From: Chitinophagaceae bacterium
GTDB taxonomy: Bacteria > Bacteroidota > Bacteroidia > Chitinophagales > Chitinophagaceae
Assembly: GCA_027486835.1 (NCBI GenBank)
Contig: JAIXOJ010000023.1
Coordinates: forward strand, 1-64,000
Direction of reading: 5' to 3'
DNA: 64,000 bases
Shown here: positions 17,736-26,840 of the stretch, piece after piece
How positions within the stretch are numbered: the first letter of the stretch is position 1
Layout: each line of letters begins with the position of its first letter
The notes under the pieces: model-generated
Databases searched by the model: none
What the model was told of the DNA's origin: nothing
What the model saw: the letters and a program-made list of their open reading frames with translations, nothing else
Position numbers and translations under genes: made by a program

Positions 17736-18444
17736 GAAGCTATTATTCCCATACGAAAACATTTTGAGCATTGCTGTTATCAGTGATGAGGAGCGAAACT
17801 GCACTTTGCTTAAAACCTTCTTATGTTCTGCTTTTGATGCTTCTGATACTATTCTCAAAGGAATTGGTAATGTAACTTACAAACGGGACAATGATATTTT
17901 CTGCTTCATTGTCAATGAAATAACAGAGATTAAATTTTCAATTCACGTATTTAGTTCCATTAAAATAGATTTTTCTATGCACCATATTTTAATTCCAGTA
18001 TTCCGGCTAAACAAGTATAAGGCACATGAATACGACCAAACGGCTCATGATTCAGAAACTATTTTAAGTTCAATATCTTCAACTAACAAACCCGTTATTT
18101 TTTGTTACATAAATGCTCAATGCATTTTTGAAGATATAATATTGAACAATACCCACTGGCAAATGGTGAATAACGAACTCTACAATCGCATAATTAACAA
18201 CACAAATGAATCAGGAATAAAACTTACTGAACAAGGCAACGCTATTATTCAAGGATTATTTAAGGTTTTTAACTACCATTCAAGAGAACAGAGATTATTT
18301 GCAATATCGCAGAAGGCAACCTTTTTCGCTTTCGATAATTCCGATTCTGAAATTGTGTATGGGAACAATGAATTTACAACAAATCTATTGATGCAATTGC
18401 TTTCATTTGACAGGTTAAATACATATCATTTTCAAATTAACTAA
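17710..18444 (+). CDS. Probable degenerate GTPase-like protein (no Walker A)
   Basis: A 244-residue soluble protein. Its start (ILSIAVISDEERNCTLLKTFL) lines up by eye with the P-loop strand and helix of the next gene, but the GxxxxGKT residues are absent. A later NKPVIFCYINAQ strand resembles the NKxD region of GTPases. It overlaps the previous gene by 26 bp and is 5 bp from the GTPase-like gene. I infer a pseudo-GTPase partner, but it could be an unrelated fold. Confidence 0.6.
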   Translation: MPSLREMIKKLLFPYENILSIAVISDEERNCTLLKTFLCSAFDASDTILKGIGNVTYKRDNDIFCFIVNEITEIKFSIHVFSSIKIDFSMHHILIPVFRLNKYKAHEYDQTAHDSETILSSISSTNKPVIFCYINAQCIFEDIILNNTHWQMVNNELYNRIINNTNESGIKLTEQGNAIIQGLFKVFNYHSREQRLFAISQKATFFAFDNSDSEIVYGNNEFTTNLLMQLLSFDRLNTYHFQIN

Positions 18445-18449
18445 GAACT

Positions 18450-19790
18450 GTGAGCATAGATACAACATACTTTGAAGAAATAAACAGGAAGGATTCAAAC
18501 GTTAAGAAAAAGCTATTTCAGATGAAAGAAAAACTATTTTCAAGCAAACCTGATGTTATACAGATAGGAATAGGGGGCTATTCTTCATCGGGAAAAACCG
18601 TATTGATTGATGCCATGTTCTCATTCTTTGATACATCTACAATTCCAGCTTACATGCCCAAAAACCATGCAGGGGTATTATTAAACGCATATAAATGGCT
18701 ACCAGCATACAAAAGCCATTCAGCATTAAGAAGTTCTGTTGACGATACATTTCACACAGATAATAAAACAATAGATAAGGGTGAATGGGACGAAAATACC
18801 TATTGCACTAAACTTTGTTTTGGGGGCAAGGAAAAAATACTATTAGTCCGAAATATACCCGGAGAGATGTTTGAATTATATTTTAAAAAGTCCACCAATG
18901 ATGATTCCCTAAAGGTAAAGTTTAATCACTTCATTAACCAAAATAAGAAATATAAAAAGGAAATTCAAAAACTCTATAAATTTCAATCAAATTTTGATAA
19001 TACCAATCTAAAAAACATTATTAATGAAATTAGGACAACTTTCTTTAATCATATTAAATTGTCAACTATAGTAGATAATGCTACTTTACTTAAAATTGAA
19101 ACAAATTTTTATGCATTTCTGTTTTATTATACGTCAGACATCAACGTTTATTGTATAAAATCAGAAGGATTAACAGAAGATGCACATAGAATAAATAATG
19201 ATAACATTCGTAATTCTCATGACCGAGTTGAAGATATTGACAATTTTATTATTTGTTACACTCAATTTGACAGAATACTTTCGGAGAAAAAACTACCCGA
19301 TATAGCTATACAAACACCAAGCGATGAAAATGCCAAGCCGACATTCAAGGAACAACTTTTAGAGTTATTCGGTGCAAAAAAACAAGTAAATTCTTTAAGA
19401 AATGGGGTTAATAATGAGATTATAAATTATTGGCTTACCATGAATAAATTTTATATCGACATTGAGAATCGAAAGCATGAAATTATTGATAAGACTAAAT
19501 GGGACGGTATAAAAGACACCACGGATAATGGAAGATACAACTGGTTTATTACCTCTGTTGCCTATAATTTTAACCAAAAAACATTTTTTGATTTTCAGAA
19601 TCAAACAACCACATCTTCTGCAACTGATATTTGGAACATAAATAACAATAAACAAAGAACACCTATCGGTGTATTAGAAGTATTGCTCTACATTTTGAGA
19701 AAAAAGGGCTTTAAAGAAAACAACTGGAAATTAGCCTTAACCCAAGATATAAAATTCTCAATGATTAGAAAAAAAATTGGAATTAAATAA
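18450..19790 (+). CDS. P-loop GTPase-like protein of the PBP/SEDS operon
   Basis: A 446-residue protein starting with GTG. It has a clear Walker A, GYSSSGKT (Gly43-Thr50), and a downstream NIPGEMF resembling the D-x-PGE switch of YcjX-like and 'double GTPase' (DO-GTPase) families, but with Asn in place of the conserved Asp. FIICYTQFDRI is a possible NKxD-equivalent strand. No membrane segment is seen. The next gene begins inside its stop (TAATG). Assignment to the DO-GTPase group is from memory of the family pattern; nucleotide specificity is unknown. Confidence 0.68.
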   Translation: MSIDTTYFEEINRKDSNVKKKLFQMKEKLFSSKPDVIQIGIGGYSSSGKTVLIDAMFSFFDTSTIPAYMPKNHAGVLLNAYKWLPAYKSHSALRSSVDDTFHTDNKTIDKGEWDENTYCTKLCFGGKEKILLVRNIPGEMFELYFKKSTNDDSLKVKFNHFINQNKKYKKEIQKLYKFQSNFDNTNLKNIINEIRTTFFNHIKLSTIVDNATLLKIETNFYAFLFYYTSDINVYCIKSEGLTEDAHRINNDNIRNSHDRVEDIDNFIICYTQFDRILSEKKLPDIAIQTPSDENAKPTFKEQLLELFGAKKQVNSLRNGVNNEIINYWLTMNKFYIDIENRKHEIIDKTKWDGIKDTTDNGRYNWFITSVAYNFNQKTFFDFQNQTTTSSATDIWNINNNKQRTPIGVLEVLLYILRKKGFKENNWKLALTQDIKFSMIRKKIGIK

Positions 19791-22666
19791 TGCGACAAAC
19801 TGAATTTTATATTGCCATTATCGGAGCCATAAGCAAATTCAAGGGATTTGGGGATATTATTGCATCATCTCAAATCTTCTTAAAAGATATGAAGCAAGTA
19901 AGAGCAGTTTCAGAAATTGACAAAGAAGTTGCTTCATTTTACGATAATTATCCAAGTTCATACCTTGATTTGTTCCAATGGTTTGGCTTCCCTAAAAAAA
20001 TTGCAGAAACAAACTGCTTTCTAATTATTAGGGCTAAGAAAAAATTTACCGCATTTCCTGAACAAAATCGTTTTTACGACAGGAGAGAGTATTTTTATTT
20101 AACTCTTGACAATGATATTGACAGCATTGATTTTTCGGCATCAATTCCTGAAATGGTTCAGTATGAAACAGAACAGTTAGGTCAAGTAAATAACTTTCTG
20201 ATAAAAGAAGCCAATTACCCCTCAGACGAAAAGTTTAACAAATACATTATTACATCACTACTAACCCAATCAACAGTAATAGTAAAAGTAACAGAAAATA
20301 ATGCCGATGAAACAAAAGATAAAATACTAGGTTCAATACAAAAATGGCCGGACGTCTATAAAAAGTATTTGGGATTTGGGTTTAACTTAGAGAGTAATGC
20401 CCCTTTTGTAAAAAACTATCTTCATTTGCTTACAACACTTGACGACAATGGAGTGGAGGCAAATACTTTGCCCCCTCTAAAAATTAATGATATAGACTTA
20501 AACGACTTTGCAGAGGCATTGTTAAATATGCAGATACAATATGATGCTTCTGAACTTGAACTTTTAAATACTCCTATAAATCGCGACACATTATTTGAGT
20601 TAGTGAAATATCATAAGCTTCATTTCAGAATTGACAAGTATCTAAACTCATCATTGGAAGAAAGCAAGAAGCAAGATCTTTTTTCAGAATCCCAAAATTA
20701 CATCTCAACTTTCCTTACAAGTGCATTTGCCAGTAACCAATACTTACAAAAACGAATTTTTTGCATTTACAAGTTTTGGCATAACGGTGGCCTTCTAAAA
20801 ACTGAAACTTTTCTTTGGTTTTGGAAAAAATTTGGTGAAGCAAAACTTAAACATGAAAAGTTTTTGAATGACTACGAGGTAAGAGAAAGCGTTAATACAT
20901 TTATTCAAATTGAGTTCCGATCAGTAAAATCACTTCGTGATGCTGATAACAAATATTTTTCTTTATCAGAGTTCCCCTCCTTTAACTATCCCAATGTCTC
21001 ACTACTTGAAGAAATAAAAATTGAGTTCTACAAACAGAAAAAGACAGATACAACTTTAAGCTTTTTAGAAATTAACGAACTGGATAATTACATCAATCCA
21101 ATTGAGAAAAAGGCAAAATTGGATATTCGTGAAAATCTTTTGAGGAATGTTGATTTTAAAAAACAGTCGGGCAGCATATCAAGTGAAGAAGGTTTTGAAT
21201 TGCTTAAAGAGAAAATTGAGCAACTCAGTTCAAGTCAAATTGAAGAAATCATTTCTTACATTGGATTAACAACCCTGTTTCAGATTTTAAAAACTGGTTT
21301 TCAACAAAAACTATTACGAAACAATAACTTCAATGTTCCCGTGTTGGAATTAGCTATCAAACAAGACAACTTCAACGAAATTCTAAAATGGGTTTCTTTA
21401 CTTCAAAACAACAATGTAAAACCAAATTTCAATACTGGTCATTATTTGGATATCCAGTCCACAAAGATTAATTCACATAATGACTTCTCTTTGTTTGATT
21501 CATTGTGCAAATCAATAATTAATAACATATCCTTATTCAAAAATGATGAAGTTTCCGCATTTATTAAAAAAATTCTAGAAAAGACGGGTTGTCAACAAGG
21601 GCAATTTTTTTCTTCAGCTTTTTCCGTTGCTGAAAAATTTAATTTTAAAATCAATGTTTCTAATTTACTCCCCAACGACGATAAGCAATCGATAGACTTT
21701 ATTTCGTTACTTGAAAAAAATATAAAACTAATAGAAAATAGCGAAATATTAGAGAATCTTAAGCAGATTTTTTTTGATTTATTTTCACAAAAAGCGGATA
21801 GGTTCGATAAAGTATTAAGCTTTCCAGATGAGAATTTAGCTTTCGTTTCAGCTAATGCAATTCAGTTTTCTGATTTGCTCAATAATATTTTCTTGCAAGC
21901 TGAAAACGATAGTCTTAAATATCAAAACACTCTTGCTTTGTTTAATAACATAATTGAAAAAGAAAGAAACTTGTTCTTAAATCCTAACAGCAATCTTTAT
22001 AACAGTATTTCGGAACTTGCAAACGCTGATAGTAAATTTATAAATGAACTTTATGACTTAGGACTAAAAATTGAAGAAAAAAATAAAGACGAATTTTCAG
22101 ACGCCATTAAATTGATTGACAAAATAATTGACAATAATTTTCCAACTCAAAATAGTAATTTTCTAATAAACATGAAAAATAAGGTATATTTTATTAGATA
22201 CAGCACTAAACTTCTTTTGTTTGGGTTGCTTTTTACAGTAGTATTCACATTGAGCTTGGCATTTTATTATTGCTTCCAAAATAATAATTTGTCGTTGAAA
22301 CTAGAAAAGGTTAGTCAAGAAAACTCAAACTTAACATATGATATTCAAAATTTAGAGTATCGGCTTTCCAACGGTTCAAAAAATGAAAATAGTTATAATC
22401 TAACCAACGAATTCCCGCTTACTCCAACCCCTAACGGTGAATTGAATTTAAATGATATTAATGTTACTAATAAAAGATTAATCTATGGCATGCACGTTGA
22501 TAGTGTGGTATCAATTATTTATTCGATTAACCCAACTGACATAAGCAGTCATTACAAAAGCCAAATAAAAGCGTACGCCTCAGAATTAATTAAAACCAAT
22601 GTTAATTCATTTAATAATGGAATTTTTACCGGTGCCCCTTTACAGCACATTCCCTCATTTAAATAG
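19790..22666 (+). CDS. Large GTPase-associated-like protein with C-terminal membrane anchor
   Basis: A 958-residue protein. The N-terminus (AIIGAISKFKGFGDIIASS...) recalls the 'GTPase-associated protein 1' (GAP1-N) pattern of an opening Gly-rich strand followed by a LLAxS-type helix, a low-certainty match. The middle is a long helical, repeat-like region. One transmembrane helix lies at about residues 805-828 (KLLLFGLLFTVVFTLSLAFYY), followed by a short coiled coil and about 100 residues outside. It shares one base with the GTPase-like stop and ends the operon. A role linking cytosolic GTPase state to the envelope enzymes is inferred. Confidence 0.7.
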   Translation: MRQTEFYIAIIGAISKFKGFGDIIASSQIFLKDMKQVRAVSEIDKEVASFYDNYPSSYLDLFQWFGFPKKIAETNCFLIIRAKKKFTAFPEQNRFYDRREYFYLTLDNDIDSIDFSASIPEMVQYETEQLGQVNNFLIKEANYPSDEKFNKYIITSLLTQSTVIVKVTENNADETKDKILGSIQKWPDVYKKYLGFGFNLESNAPFVKNYLHLLTTLDDNGVEANTLPPLKINDIDLNDFAEALLNMQIQYDASELELLNTPINRDTLFELVKYHKLHFRIDKYLNSSLEESKKQDLFSESQNYISTFLTSAFASNQYLQKRIFCIYKFWHNGGLLKTETFLWFWKKFGEAKLKHEKFLNDYEVRESVNTFIQIEFRSVKSLRDADNKYFSLSEFPSFNYPNVSLLEEIKIEFYKQKKTDTTLSFLEINELDNYINPIEKKAKLDIRENLLRNVDFKKQSGSISSEEGFELLKEKIEQLSSSQIEEIISYIGLTTLFQILKTGFQQKLLRNNNFNVPVLELAIKQDNFNEILKWVSLLQNNNVKPNFNTGHYLDIQSTKINSHNDFSLFDSLCKSIINNISLFKNDEVSAFIKKILEKTGCQQGQFFSSAFSVAEKFNFKINVSNLLPNDDKQSIDFISLLEKNIKLIENSEILENLKQIFFDLFSQKADRFDKVLSFPDENLAFVSANAIQFSDLLNNIFLQAENDSLKYQNTLALFNNIIEKERNLFLNPNSNLYNSISELANADSKFINELYDLGLKIEEKNKDEFSDAIKLIDKIIDNNFPTQNSNFLINMKNKVYFIRYSTKLLLFGLLFTVVFTLSLAFYYCFQNNNLSLKLEKVSQENSNLTYDIQNLEYRLSNGSKNENSYNLTNEFPLTPTPNGELNLNDINVTNKRLIYGMHVDSVVSIIYSINPTDISSHYKSQIKAYASELIKTNVNSFNNGIFTGAPLQHIPSFK

Positions 22667-23067
22667 AAAAAAATAACCTAATGAATATTTTTTTTCATAT
22701 AACCTAAATATTTATATAACTGTTTGACGTGAACCGCTGAACAGACGAGTGGTCAGTTGAATTACAGTCCAACTCTCTCACAGAACCGTTCCTCGGCGTG
22801 GTTTCTAGCTACCTGCATTTTTACATTCTACATATGAACGTTTGTAATACTCAGACTGTCGTTTTTATATCTTTTTGGCGCAAACATGATGAATATGATA
22901 TTCGCTTATTTTTTTACAAGAAAATACCATTCCATATTCAGAATGTCACATTTTTTCAAACAGCATTAATCTTTGTAAAACGCTTGCTAGAAAGCTAGTT
23001 TTCACATAAGAAAAAGTATTTTGAGGCAAAAAAGCAATTTATAAACTTTCAATAAAGTTAAATTAAA
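22667..23067. other. Intergenic region after the six-gene operon
   Basis: About 400 bp with no convincing gene. A locally GC-richer stretch at 22725-22800 (around GAACCGCTGAACAGACGAG) contrasts with the AT-rich operon and may mark an insertion boundary. I see no strong terminator. Confidence 0.5.
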
Positions 23068-23517
23068 ATGATAAAAATGAGACAAGAACTTAATACTTAT
23101 TTATTTGGTTTAGACAAGATTAATGGAAACTTCGACTTAGCTGGTTATAGTTTTCAGCATACAACTGTGCTAAATGAGGACAAAAGCATTGATCTAATTT
23201 CAACAACAGAAAACAAGGCAACATTTATGAGTAGAGGTTTGAAAAACTCCCTTTTTGAAAAGGCATTTAAATCCATTGAACCGAAAAGGCAGGATGAAGA
23301 AATAAGAATCTGTAAAATACCAGCCCTTAATTTGGAAGCTTTATGGGTTCATTCCGAATCAAATGCAGATAATGATGCGTTTTTTCCAATCTACCAATTT
23401 GGCATTGGTAATAATGAGACCATTCAAAAAAAGTATTCCAAAAGGGATTTTGTACAATTAGTTCAACAATTAGCAGAACGGGTACAACATACGGATGACG
23501 ACTTATTAGGCAGCTAA
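23068..23517 (+). CDS. Unknown small protein
   Basis: A 149-residue soluble protein, not recognised. It begins MIKMRQELNTYLFG, with a second possible start at Met4, and contains no obvious motif beyond a mixed alpha/beta composition. It ends TDDDLLGS. It stands alone between the six-gene operon and the Panacea module. The AT-rich upstream region (ATAAAGTTAAATTAAAATG) could hold its promoter. Confidence 0.6.
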   Translation: MIKMRQELNTYLFGLDKINGNFDLAGYSFQHTTVLNEDKSIDLISTTENKATFMSRGLKNSLFEKAFKSIEPKRQDEEIRICKIPALNLEALWVHSESNADNDAFFPIYQFGIGNNETIQKKYSKRDFVQLVQQLAERVQHTDDDLLGS

Positions 23518-23647
23518 CACCAGACAAGTTTTTAAGGTTACTGTTTATCAACTGGTGAAGGAGTGCCGCATGTGCTGTTCGCTTCTTTCTTCGTATTTTC
23601 TTATTGCTGGGTACAGATTTGAATGATTGACTTAGCTTTTTACCATT

Positions 23648-23692
23648 CCCAGCTAGTTCGAGCTTGTAGCTCATAGCATTCGCTTAGGTCTT
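23648..23692 (+). repeat. 45-bp direct repeat, left copy
   Basis: CCCAGCTAGTTCGAGCTTGT begins a 45-bp block ending CATTCGCTTAGGTCTT. It matches 25647-25691 at 39 of 45 bases. The two copies flank the Panacea module and the beta-barrel gene, each about 100 bp upstream of a gene. Confidence 0.8.
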
Positions 23693-23805
23693 CTTTGTAT
23701 AGTAGTAATCAAATTTATGAAACCAATGCTTTGTAGCAAATAGCAACGTTTCTCTCACCTTTCATTACTATATTCGCCTTACATTTTTAAGATACCTCAA
23801 CTTTT

Positions 23806-24393
23806 ATGCACAATTCTTTAACCTCTCAACAAATAAATAAGTTAGGAAACACACTTGTTTATCTTGCTAATAATGTTGGGGAGTTAAATAAAACAAAAAT
23901 CCTAAAACTGCTCTATTTAATTGAGGAAAAATCAATTAAAAAGTTTGGCTATCCTTTCTTAGGGGTTAATTTTCAGTTGTGGAAATTTGGTCCAGTTTTA
24001 AAAGATATTTATATCGATTTGTCGGAAGACGCTCCACAAATTTTATCCGCATACATAAAAAAGGCAGACTATGACAATAGCCTGTTTGTTCCAATAACCG
24101 AGTTTAATGATGATGAGTTTAGTGATAACGATATGTTTTTACTAGATGCGATAGTAGATTTTGCACGACATAAAACAGCAAAAGATTTAGTTGATTTCAC
24201 CCATTCCGACAACTCACTTTGGAAACTTTCCGCCCTGAAAAATGGTATTTACGAGCAACTAGAGGCTAAAGAAATAAATAGCACCGAGTACTTGATAGAC
24301 TTCTCTTTGTTGTTTGAAGATGATACATTTCATAAGGAACGTTACGAAAGTGCAGTAGATAACTTAGCATTTATTCAACAATTGAAAAGTTAG
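23806..24393 (+). CDS. Panacea (DUF4065/SocA) domain antitoxin
   Basis: A 195-residue protein of the Panacea domain family: helical start (INKLGNTLVYLANNVGELNKTKILKLLYLIEE), then FQLWKFGPVLKDIY, the hallmark W-x-x-GP-V motif, and LWK...ALKNG near residue 145. Panacea proteins neutralise very diverse toxins by direct binding. The candidate toxin gene starts 3 bp downstream, so they are co-transcribed in the usual antitoxin-first order. Confidence 0.85.
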   Translation: MHNSLTSQQINKLGNTLVYLANNVGELNKTKILKLLYLIEEKSIKKFGYPFLGVNFQLWKFGPVLKDIYIDLSEDAPQILSAYIKKADYDNSLFVPITEFNDDEFSDNDMFLLDAIVDFARHKTAKDLVDFTHSDNSLWKLSALKNGIYEQLEAKEINSTEYLIDFSLLFEDDTFHKERYESAVDNLAFIQQLKS

Positions 24394-24396
24394 GTA

Positions 24397-24837
24397 GTGT
24401 TTACTGAAGATCAAATTTTGTATTGCACACCATTCTACTTTAAGAACGGCAATACTGCAAAACCAAAATACTTTATTGTCCTAAAGAATATTGATAACAA
24501 TGTAATCATTGCCTCATTACCTACAAGGTCAAATAAAGCCCCAAGCTTAGTTGATATAACACACGGCTGTATTAATAATGAGGATAGGTTATTTAACTGT
24601 TATGCATTTGAAGCAGAAAGACCAATCACTGATAATGGTTTCGCCTTTCCAATTGCTACTTATATATACGGCAATGAGGTTGAAAGCTATGAGGTAAGTA
24701 CCTTATCATCCGTGTACCAAGTAAGAAATATCGACTATGAAATTATGGGTACACTTACCAAAACAGAATTTACAGCACTCTACCACTGTTTAAAGAATAG
24801 CAGTAGCATCAAAAGAGGGATTAAAAGATTGTTGTAA
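24397..24837 (+). CDS. Probable toxin partner of the Panacea antitoxin (PemK/MazF-like suspected)
   Basis: A 146-residue protein with a GTG start, 3 bp after the antitoxin stop. The opening DQILYCTPFYFKNGNTAKPKYFIVLK, followed by IIASLPT, resembles the beta-barrel start of PemK/MazF-like RNases (G.v....p......R...V). Later parts do not show clear catalytic residues I can name. Toxicity and mechanism are inferred from position beside a Panacea protein. Confidence 0.65.
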   Translation: MFTEDQILYCTPFYFKNGNTAKPKYFIVLKNIDNNVIIASLPTRSNKAPSLVDITHGCINNEDRLFNCYAFEAERPITDNGFAFPIATYIYGNEVESYEVSTLSSVYQVRNIDYEIMGTLTKTEFTALYHCLKNSSSIKRGIKRLL

Positions 24838-24838
24838 C

Positions 24839-24867
24839 CATGTGGTGCGTATTTTCCGAACCACATG
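24839..24867 (+). terminator. Hairpin right after the toxin gene
   Basis: Perfect 8-bp arms CATGTGGT (24839-24846) and ACCACATG (24860-24867) with a 13-nt loop begin one base after the toxin stop. A T-run is missing, so it may be an RNA-stability or weak termination element. Confidence 0.4.
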
Positions 24868-25003
24868 CAGCACTTGAAAGGCTAAGCTTTTTTCAGAATC
24901 CCATTAAATTTGCATCATGGAATAAAAGAAATTAAAACACAATGGTTGGAAAAGCAAATTATTGATGAACTACTTGAACATAATTTTTAAAAAAGAAAGG
25001 TGT

Positions 25004-25603
25004 ATGAACAGTAAAACTTTTATGGGGCTATTTTTATTAGTTGGTATGCTACAGCAAGCCATTGGGCAGGTAACACCAATTAGCCCAACAACAAACAGAC
25101 ATTATCTTGGGGTTAGTTCTGGGTTTAATACCTGTTTTGGAATATTGAACATAAACCCCTTTTATGCGCCTTCTTTTCAATTAAATTATAGCTTGGAGCA
25201 ACAAGAAAAAATGGTGTATTCTGCCAGGTTATCTTATTTCCAGGTATTTGAGTTTCAGCTTTTTGGCAAAAGTTCACCTGCTAATTCACTCTCCACGCTA
25301 GAAATAATGGTGGGGAAAACAAAGCAATATAAAAGCATGACGATGGTACCAAGTGCGGGCATTGCTATCAATCGTTTCGCCATAAGAACTGGCTATAGTC
25401 ATTCCTCTAGCAGTGGTATGTTATCATCAGAAAGTTATTATAATACCGAGGCATTTACCAAGTTGGGAGTTGCGCTTAGTACAGCATTTAAATTTCGATT
25501 AGCAAAAACAAAGCATCGTTACCTGTATGTAGAGCCCCAAGCGAATATCAATTTATACTGTCCGGTTTATGGTTTTAATGTGGGTTTTCAAGGGTGTTTG
25601 TAG
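25004..25603 (+). CDS. Secreted or outer-membrane beta-rich protein, unknown
   Basis: About 199 residues from ATG at 25004, chosen because MNSKTFMGLFLLVGMLQQAIGQ is a signal peptide and an AAAGAAAGG stretch precedes it; a start 42 bp upstream would bury the signal. The mature part alternates aromatic and polar residues (for example SFQLNYSLEQQEKMVYSARL) and ends FNVGFQGCL, consistent with a small outer-membrane beta-barrel. Function unknown. Confidence 0.65.
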   Translation: MNSKTFMGLFLLVGMLQQAIGQVTPISPTTNRHYLGVSSGFNTCFGILNINPFYAPSFQLNYSLEQQEKMVYSARLSYFQVFEFQLFGKSSPANSLSTLEIMVGKTKQYKSMTMVPSAGIAINRFAIRTGYSHSSSSGMLSSESYYNTEAFTKLGVALSTAFKFRLAKTKHRYLYVEPQANINLYCPVYGFNVGFQGCL

Positions 25604-25646
25604 CATAAACGCTGAAAGAGATGGTCTCTTCTTGCTTGCGAAATCT

Positions 25647-25691
25647 CCCAGCTTGTGCGCGCTTGTAGCTCGTTACATTCGCTTAGGTCTT
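25647..25691 (+). repeat. 45-bp direct repeat, right copy
   Basis: It begins CCCAGCTTGTGCGCGCTTGT and ends CATTCGCTTAGGTCTT, 39 of 45 identical to 23648-23692 in the same orientation. It lies upstream of the esterase gene. Confidence 0.8.
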
Positions 25692-25799
25692 AGCTAAAAA
25701 TTACATTTTCAAATAAGCTAGCCGATTTATAATGAACAAGTCATTAAAAAACAAGTAGGCCGTGGAATTTTCTTTTGAATCTTTCTAATATTGTGGCCA

Positions 25800-26657
25800 A
25801 TGAATCACTACGCTCCTATTTGGTATGTAAAAGCAATCTGTTTGCTGTTGTGCTATTGCTGCTCTTTTCCGCTATATGCTCAAAGACAATGGGCGATAGA
25901 AAAGGACAGTTTTTCTATAGTATCTTCTGTAATGAAGGAAAAGAAAATGATACAGTGGGTTAGCATACATCGGTCTCAGGATGGCAATTCGCAATCTCCA
26001 TTGCCTAAAGTAATTTATGCGTTTGATGGGGAATATCAAACCAACTTGATTGCCCGAACCTTGCTTCATTTTCTAGAAACGGACAGTTCTTTGCCAAGCA
26101 ATTGGCTTATTGTTGGCATCACCCACAGCAACCGACGGAAAGACTTAGCTCCTGAGTTACCTACCAACCCATTGCCTGCATTTCCAATGGCCATTTTCAT
26201 TCAAAAAGAATTGTTGCCTTATGTGGACAAACATTTTCCCAATGATGGCAACCGGTGGGTGTTTGGACACTCTTATGGTGGATTGGCTGTCGTGCATTTG
26301 TTTTTGCGTTATACTCATTTGTTTGACTGCTATGTAGCATCTGACCCAAGCTTGTGGTGGAATAATCAATGCTTGGTTCAATCTCCGATATTGCCAAAAT
26401 CTGGTGTACATAAATCGCTTTTTATGGGTTTTTCAAAATCATACAATGGTGCGGAAGATACTGGACAAGTACAAAAAAGGGTTGACGGTTCGTCGATGCA
26501 TATCCGATCTATTTTGGACCTGCATCATTATATCCAGCTTCATCAACCGCCTTTGTTGACTTATTCCGCCAAATATTATCCCGAAGAGCAACACAATTCT
26601 GTTTATATAAAAGCTGAATCTGACGGACTTCGTCAATTGTTGGGTACTTTAAAATGA
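25800..26657 (+). CDS. Alpha/beta-hydrolase-fold esterase (EstD/IroE-like), exported
   Basis: A 285-residue protein from ATG at 25800 (a TTG nine bases upstream is also possible). A signal peptide (ICLLLCYCCSFPLYAQ) leads to an esterase D-like domain: VIYAFDGEYQ near the oxyanion strand, FGHSYGG with the nucleophile at Ser158, DPSLWWNN, and a C-terminal HNSVY His. The family hydrolyses small esters, siderophore esters or acyl groups; the substrate here is unknown. Confidence 0.8.
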   Translation: MNHYAPIWYVKAICLLLCYCCSFPLYAQRQWAIEKDSFSIVSSVMKEKKMIQWVSIHRSQDGNSQSPLPKVIYAFDGEYQTNLIARTLLHFLETDSSLPSNWLIVGITHSNRRKDLAPELPTNPLPAFPMAIFIQKELLPYVDKHFPNDGNRWVFGHSYGGLAVVHLFLRYTHLFDCYVASDPSLWWNNQCLVQSPILPKSGVHKSLFMGFSKSYNGAEDTGQVQKRVDGSSMHIRSILDLHHYIQLHQPPLLTYSAKYYPEEQHNSVYIKAESDGLRQLLGTLK

Positions 26658-26840
26658 TTGGCTAATACACTTTTGCGAAGTGAAGACCAAAGCTTATGAC
26701 TAAAATTAGCGTTGGCATTTTTAAAAGTGGCAACCCATTTTAATAACGACAGCAAAACAATTTAGGCATCATTAAATCAGCAAATCGAATGATGATTGAA
26801 AAAAAGATTTTAGATTAGCACGAATCAATAGATACTCACA

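Noticed and set aside
22798-22998. 66-codon plus-strand frame
   Set aside because: Composition is unlike the neighbours, it has no start signal and no motif.
23327-23674. 115-codon minus-strand frame
   Set aside because: It overlaps the better-supported plus-strand gene at 23068-23517 and a repeat.
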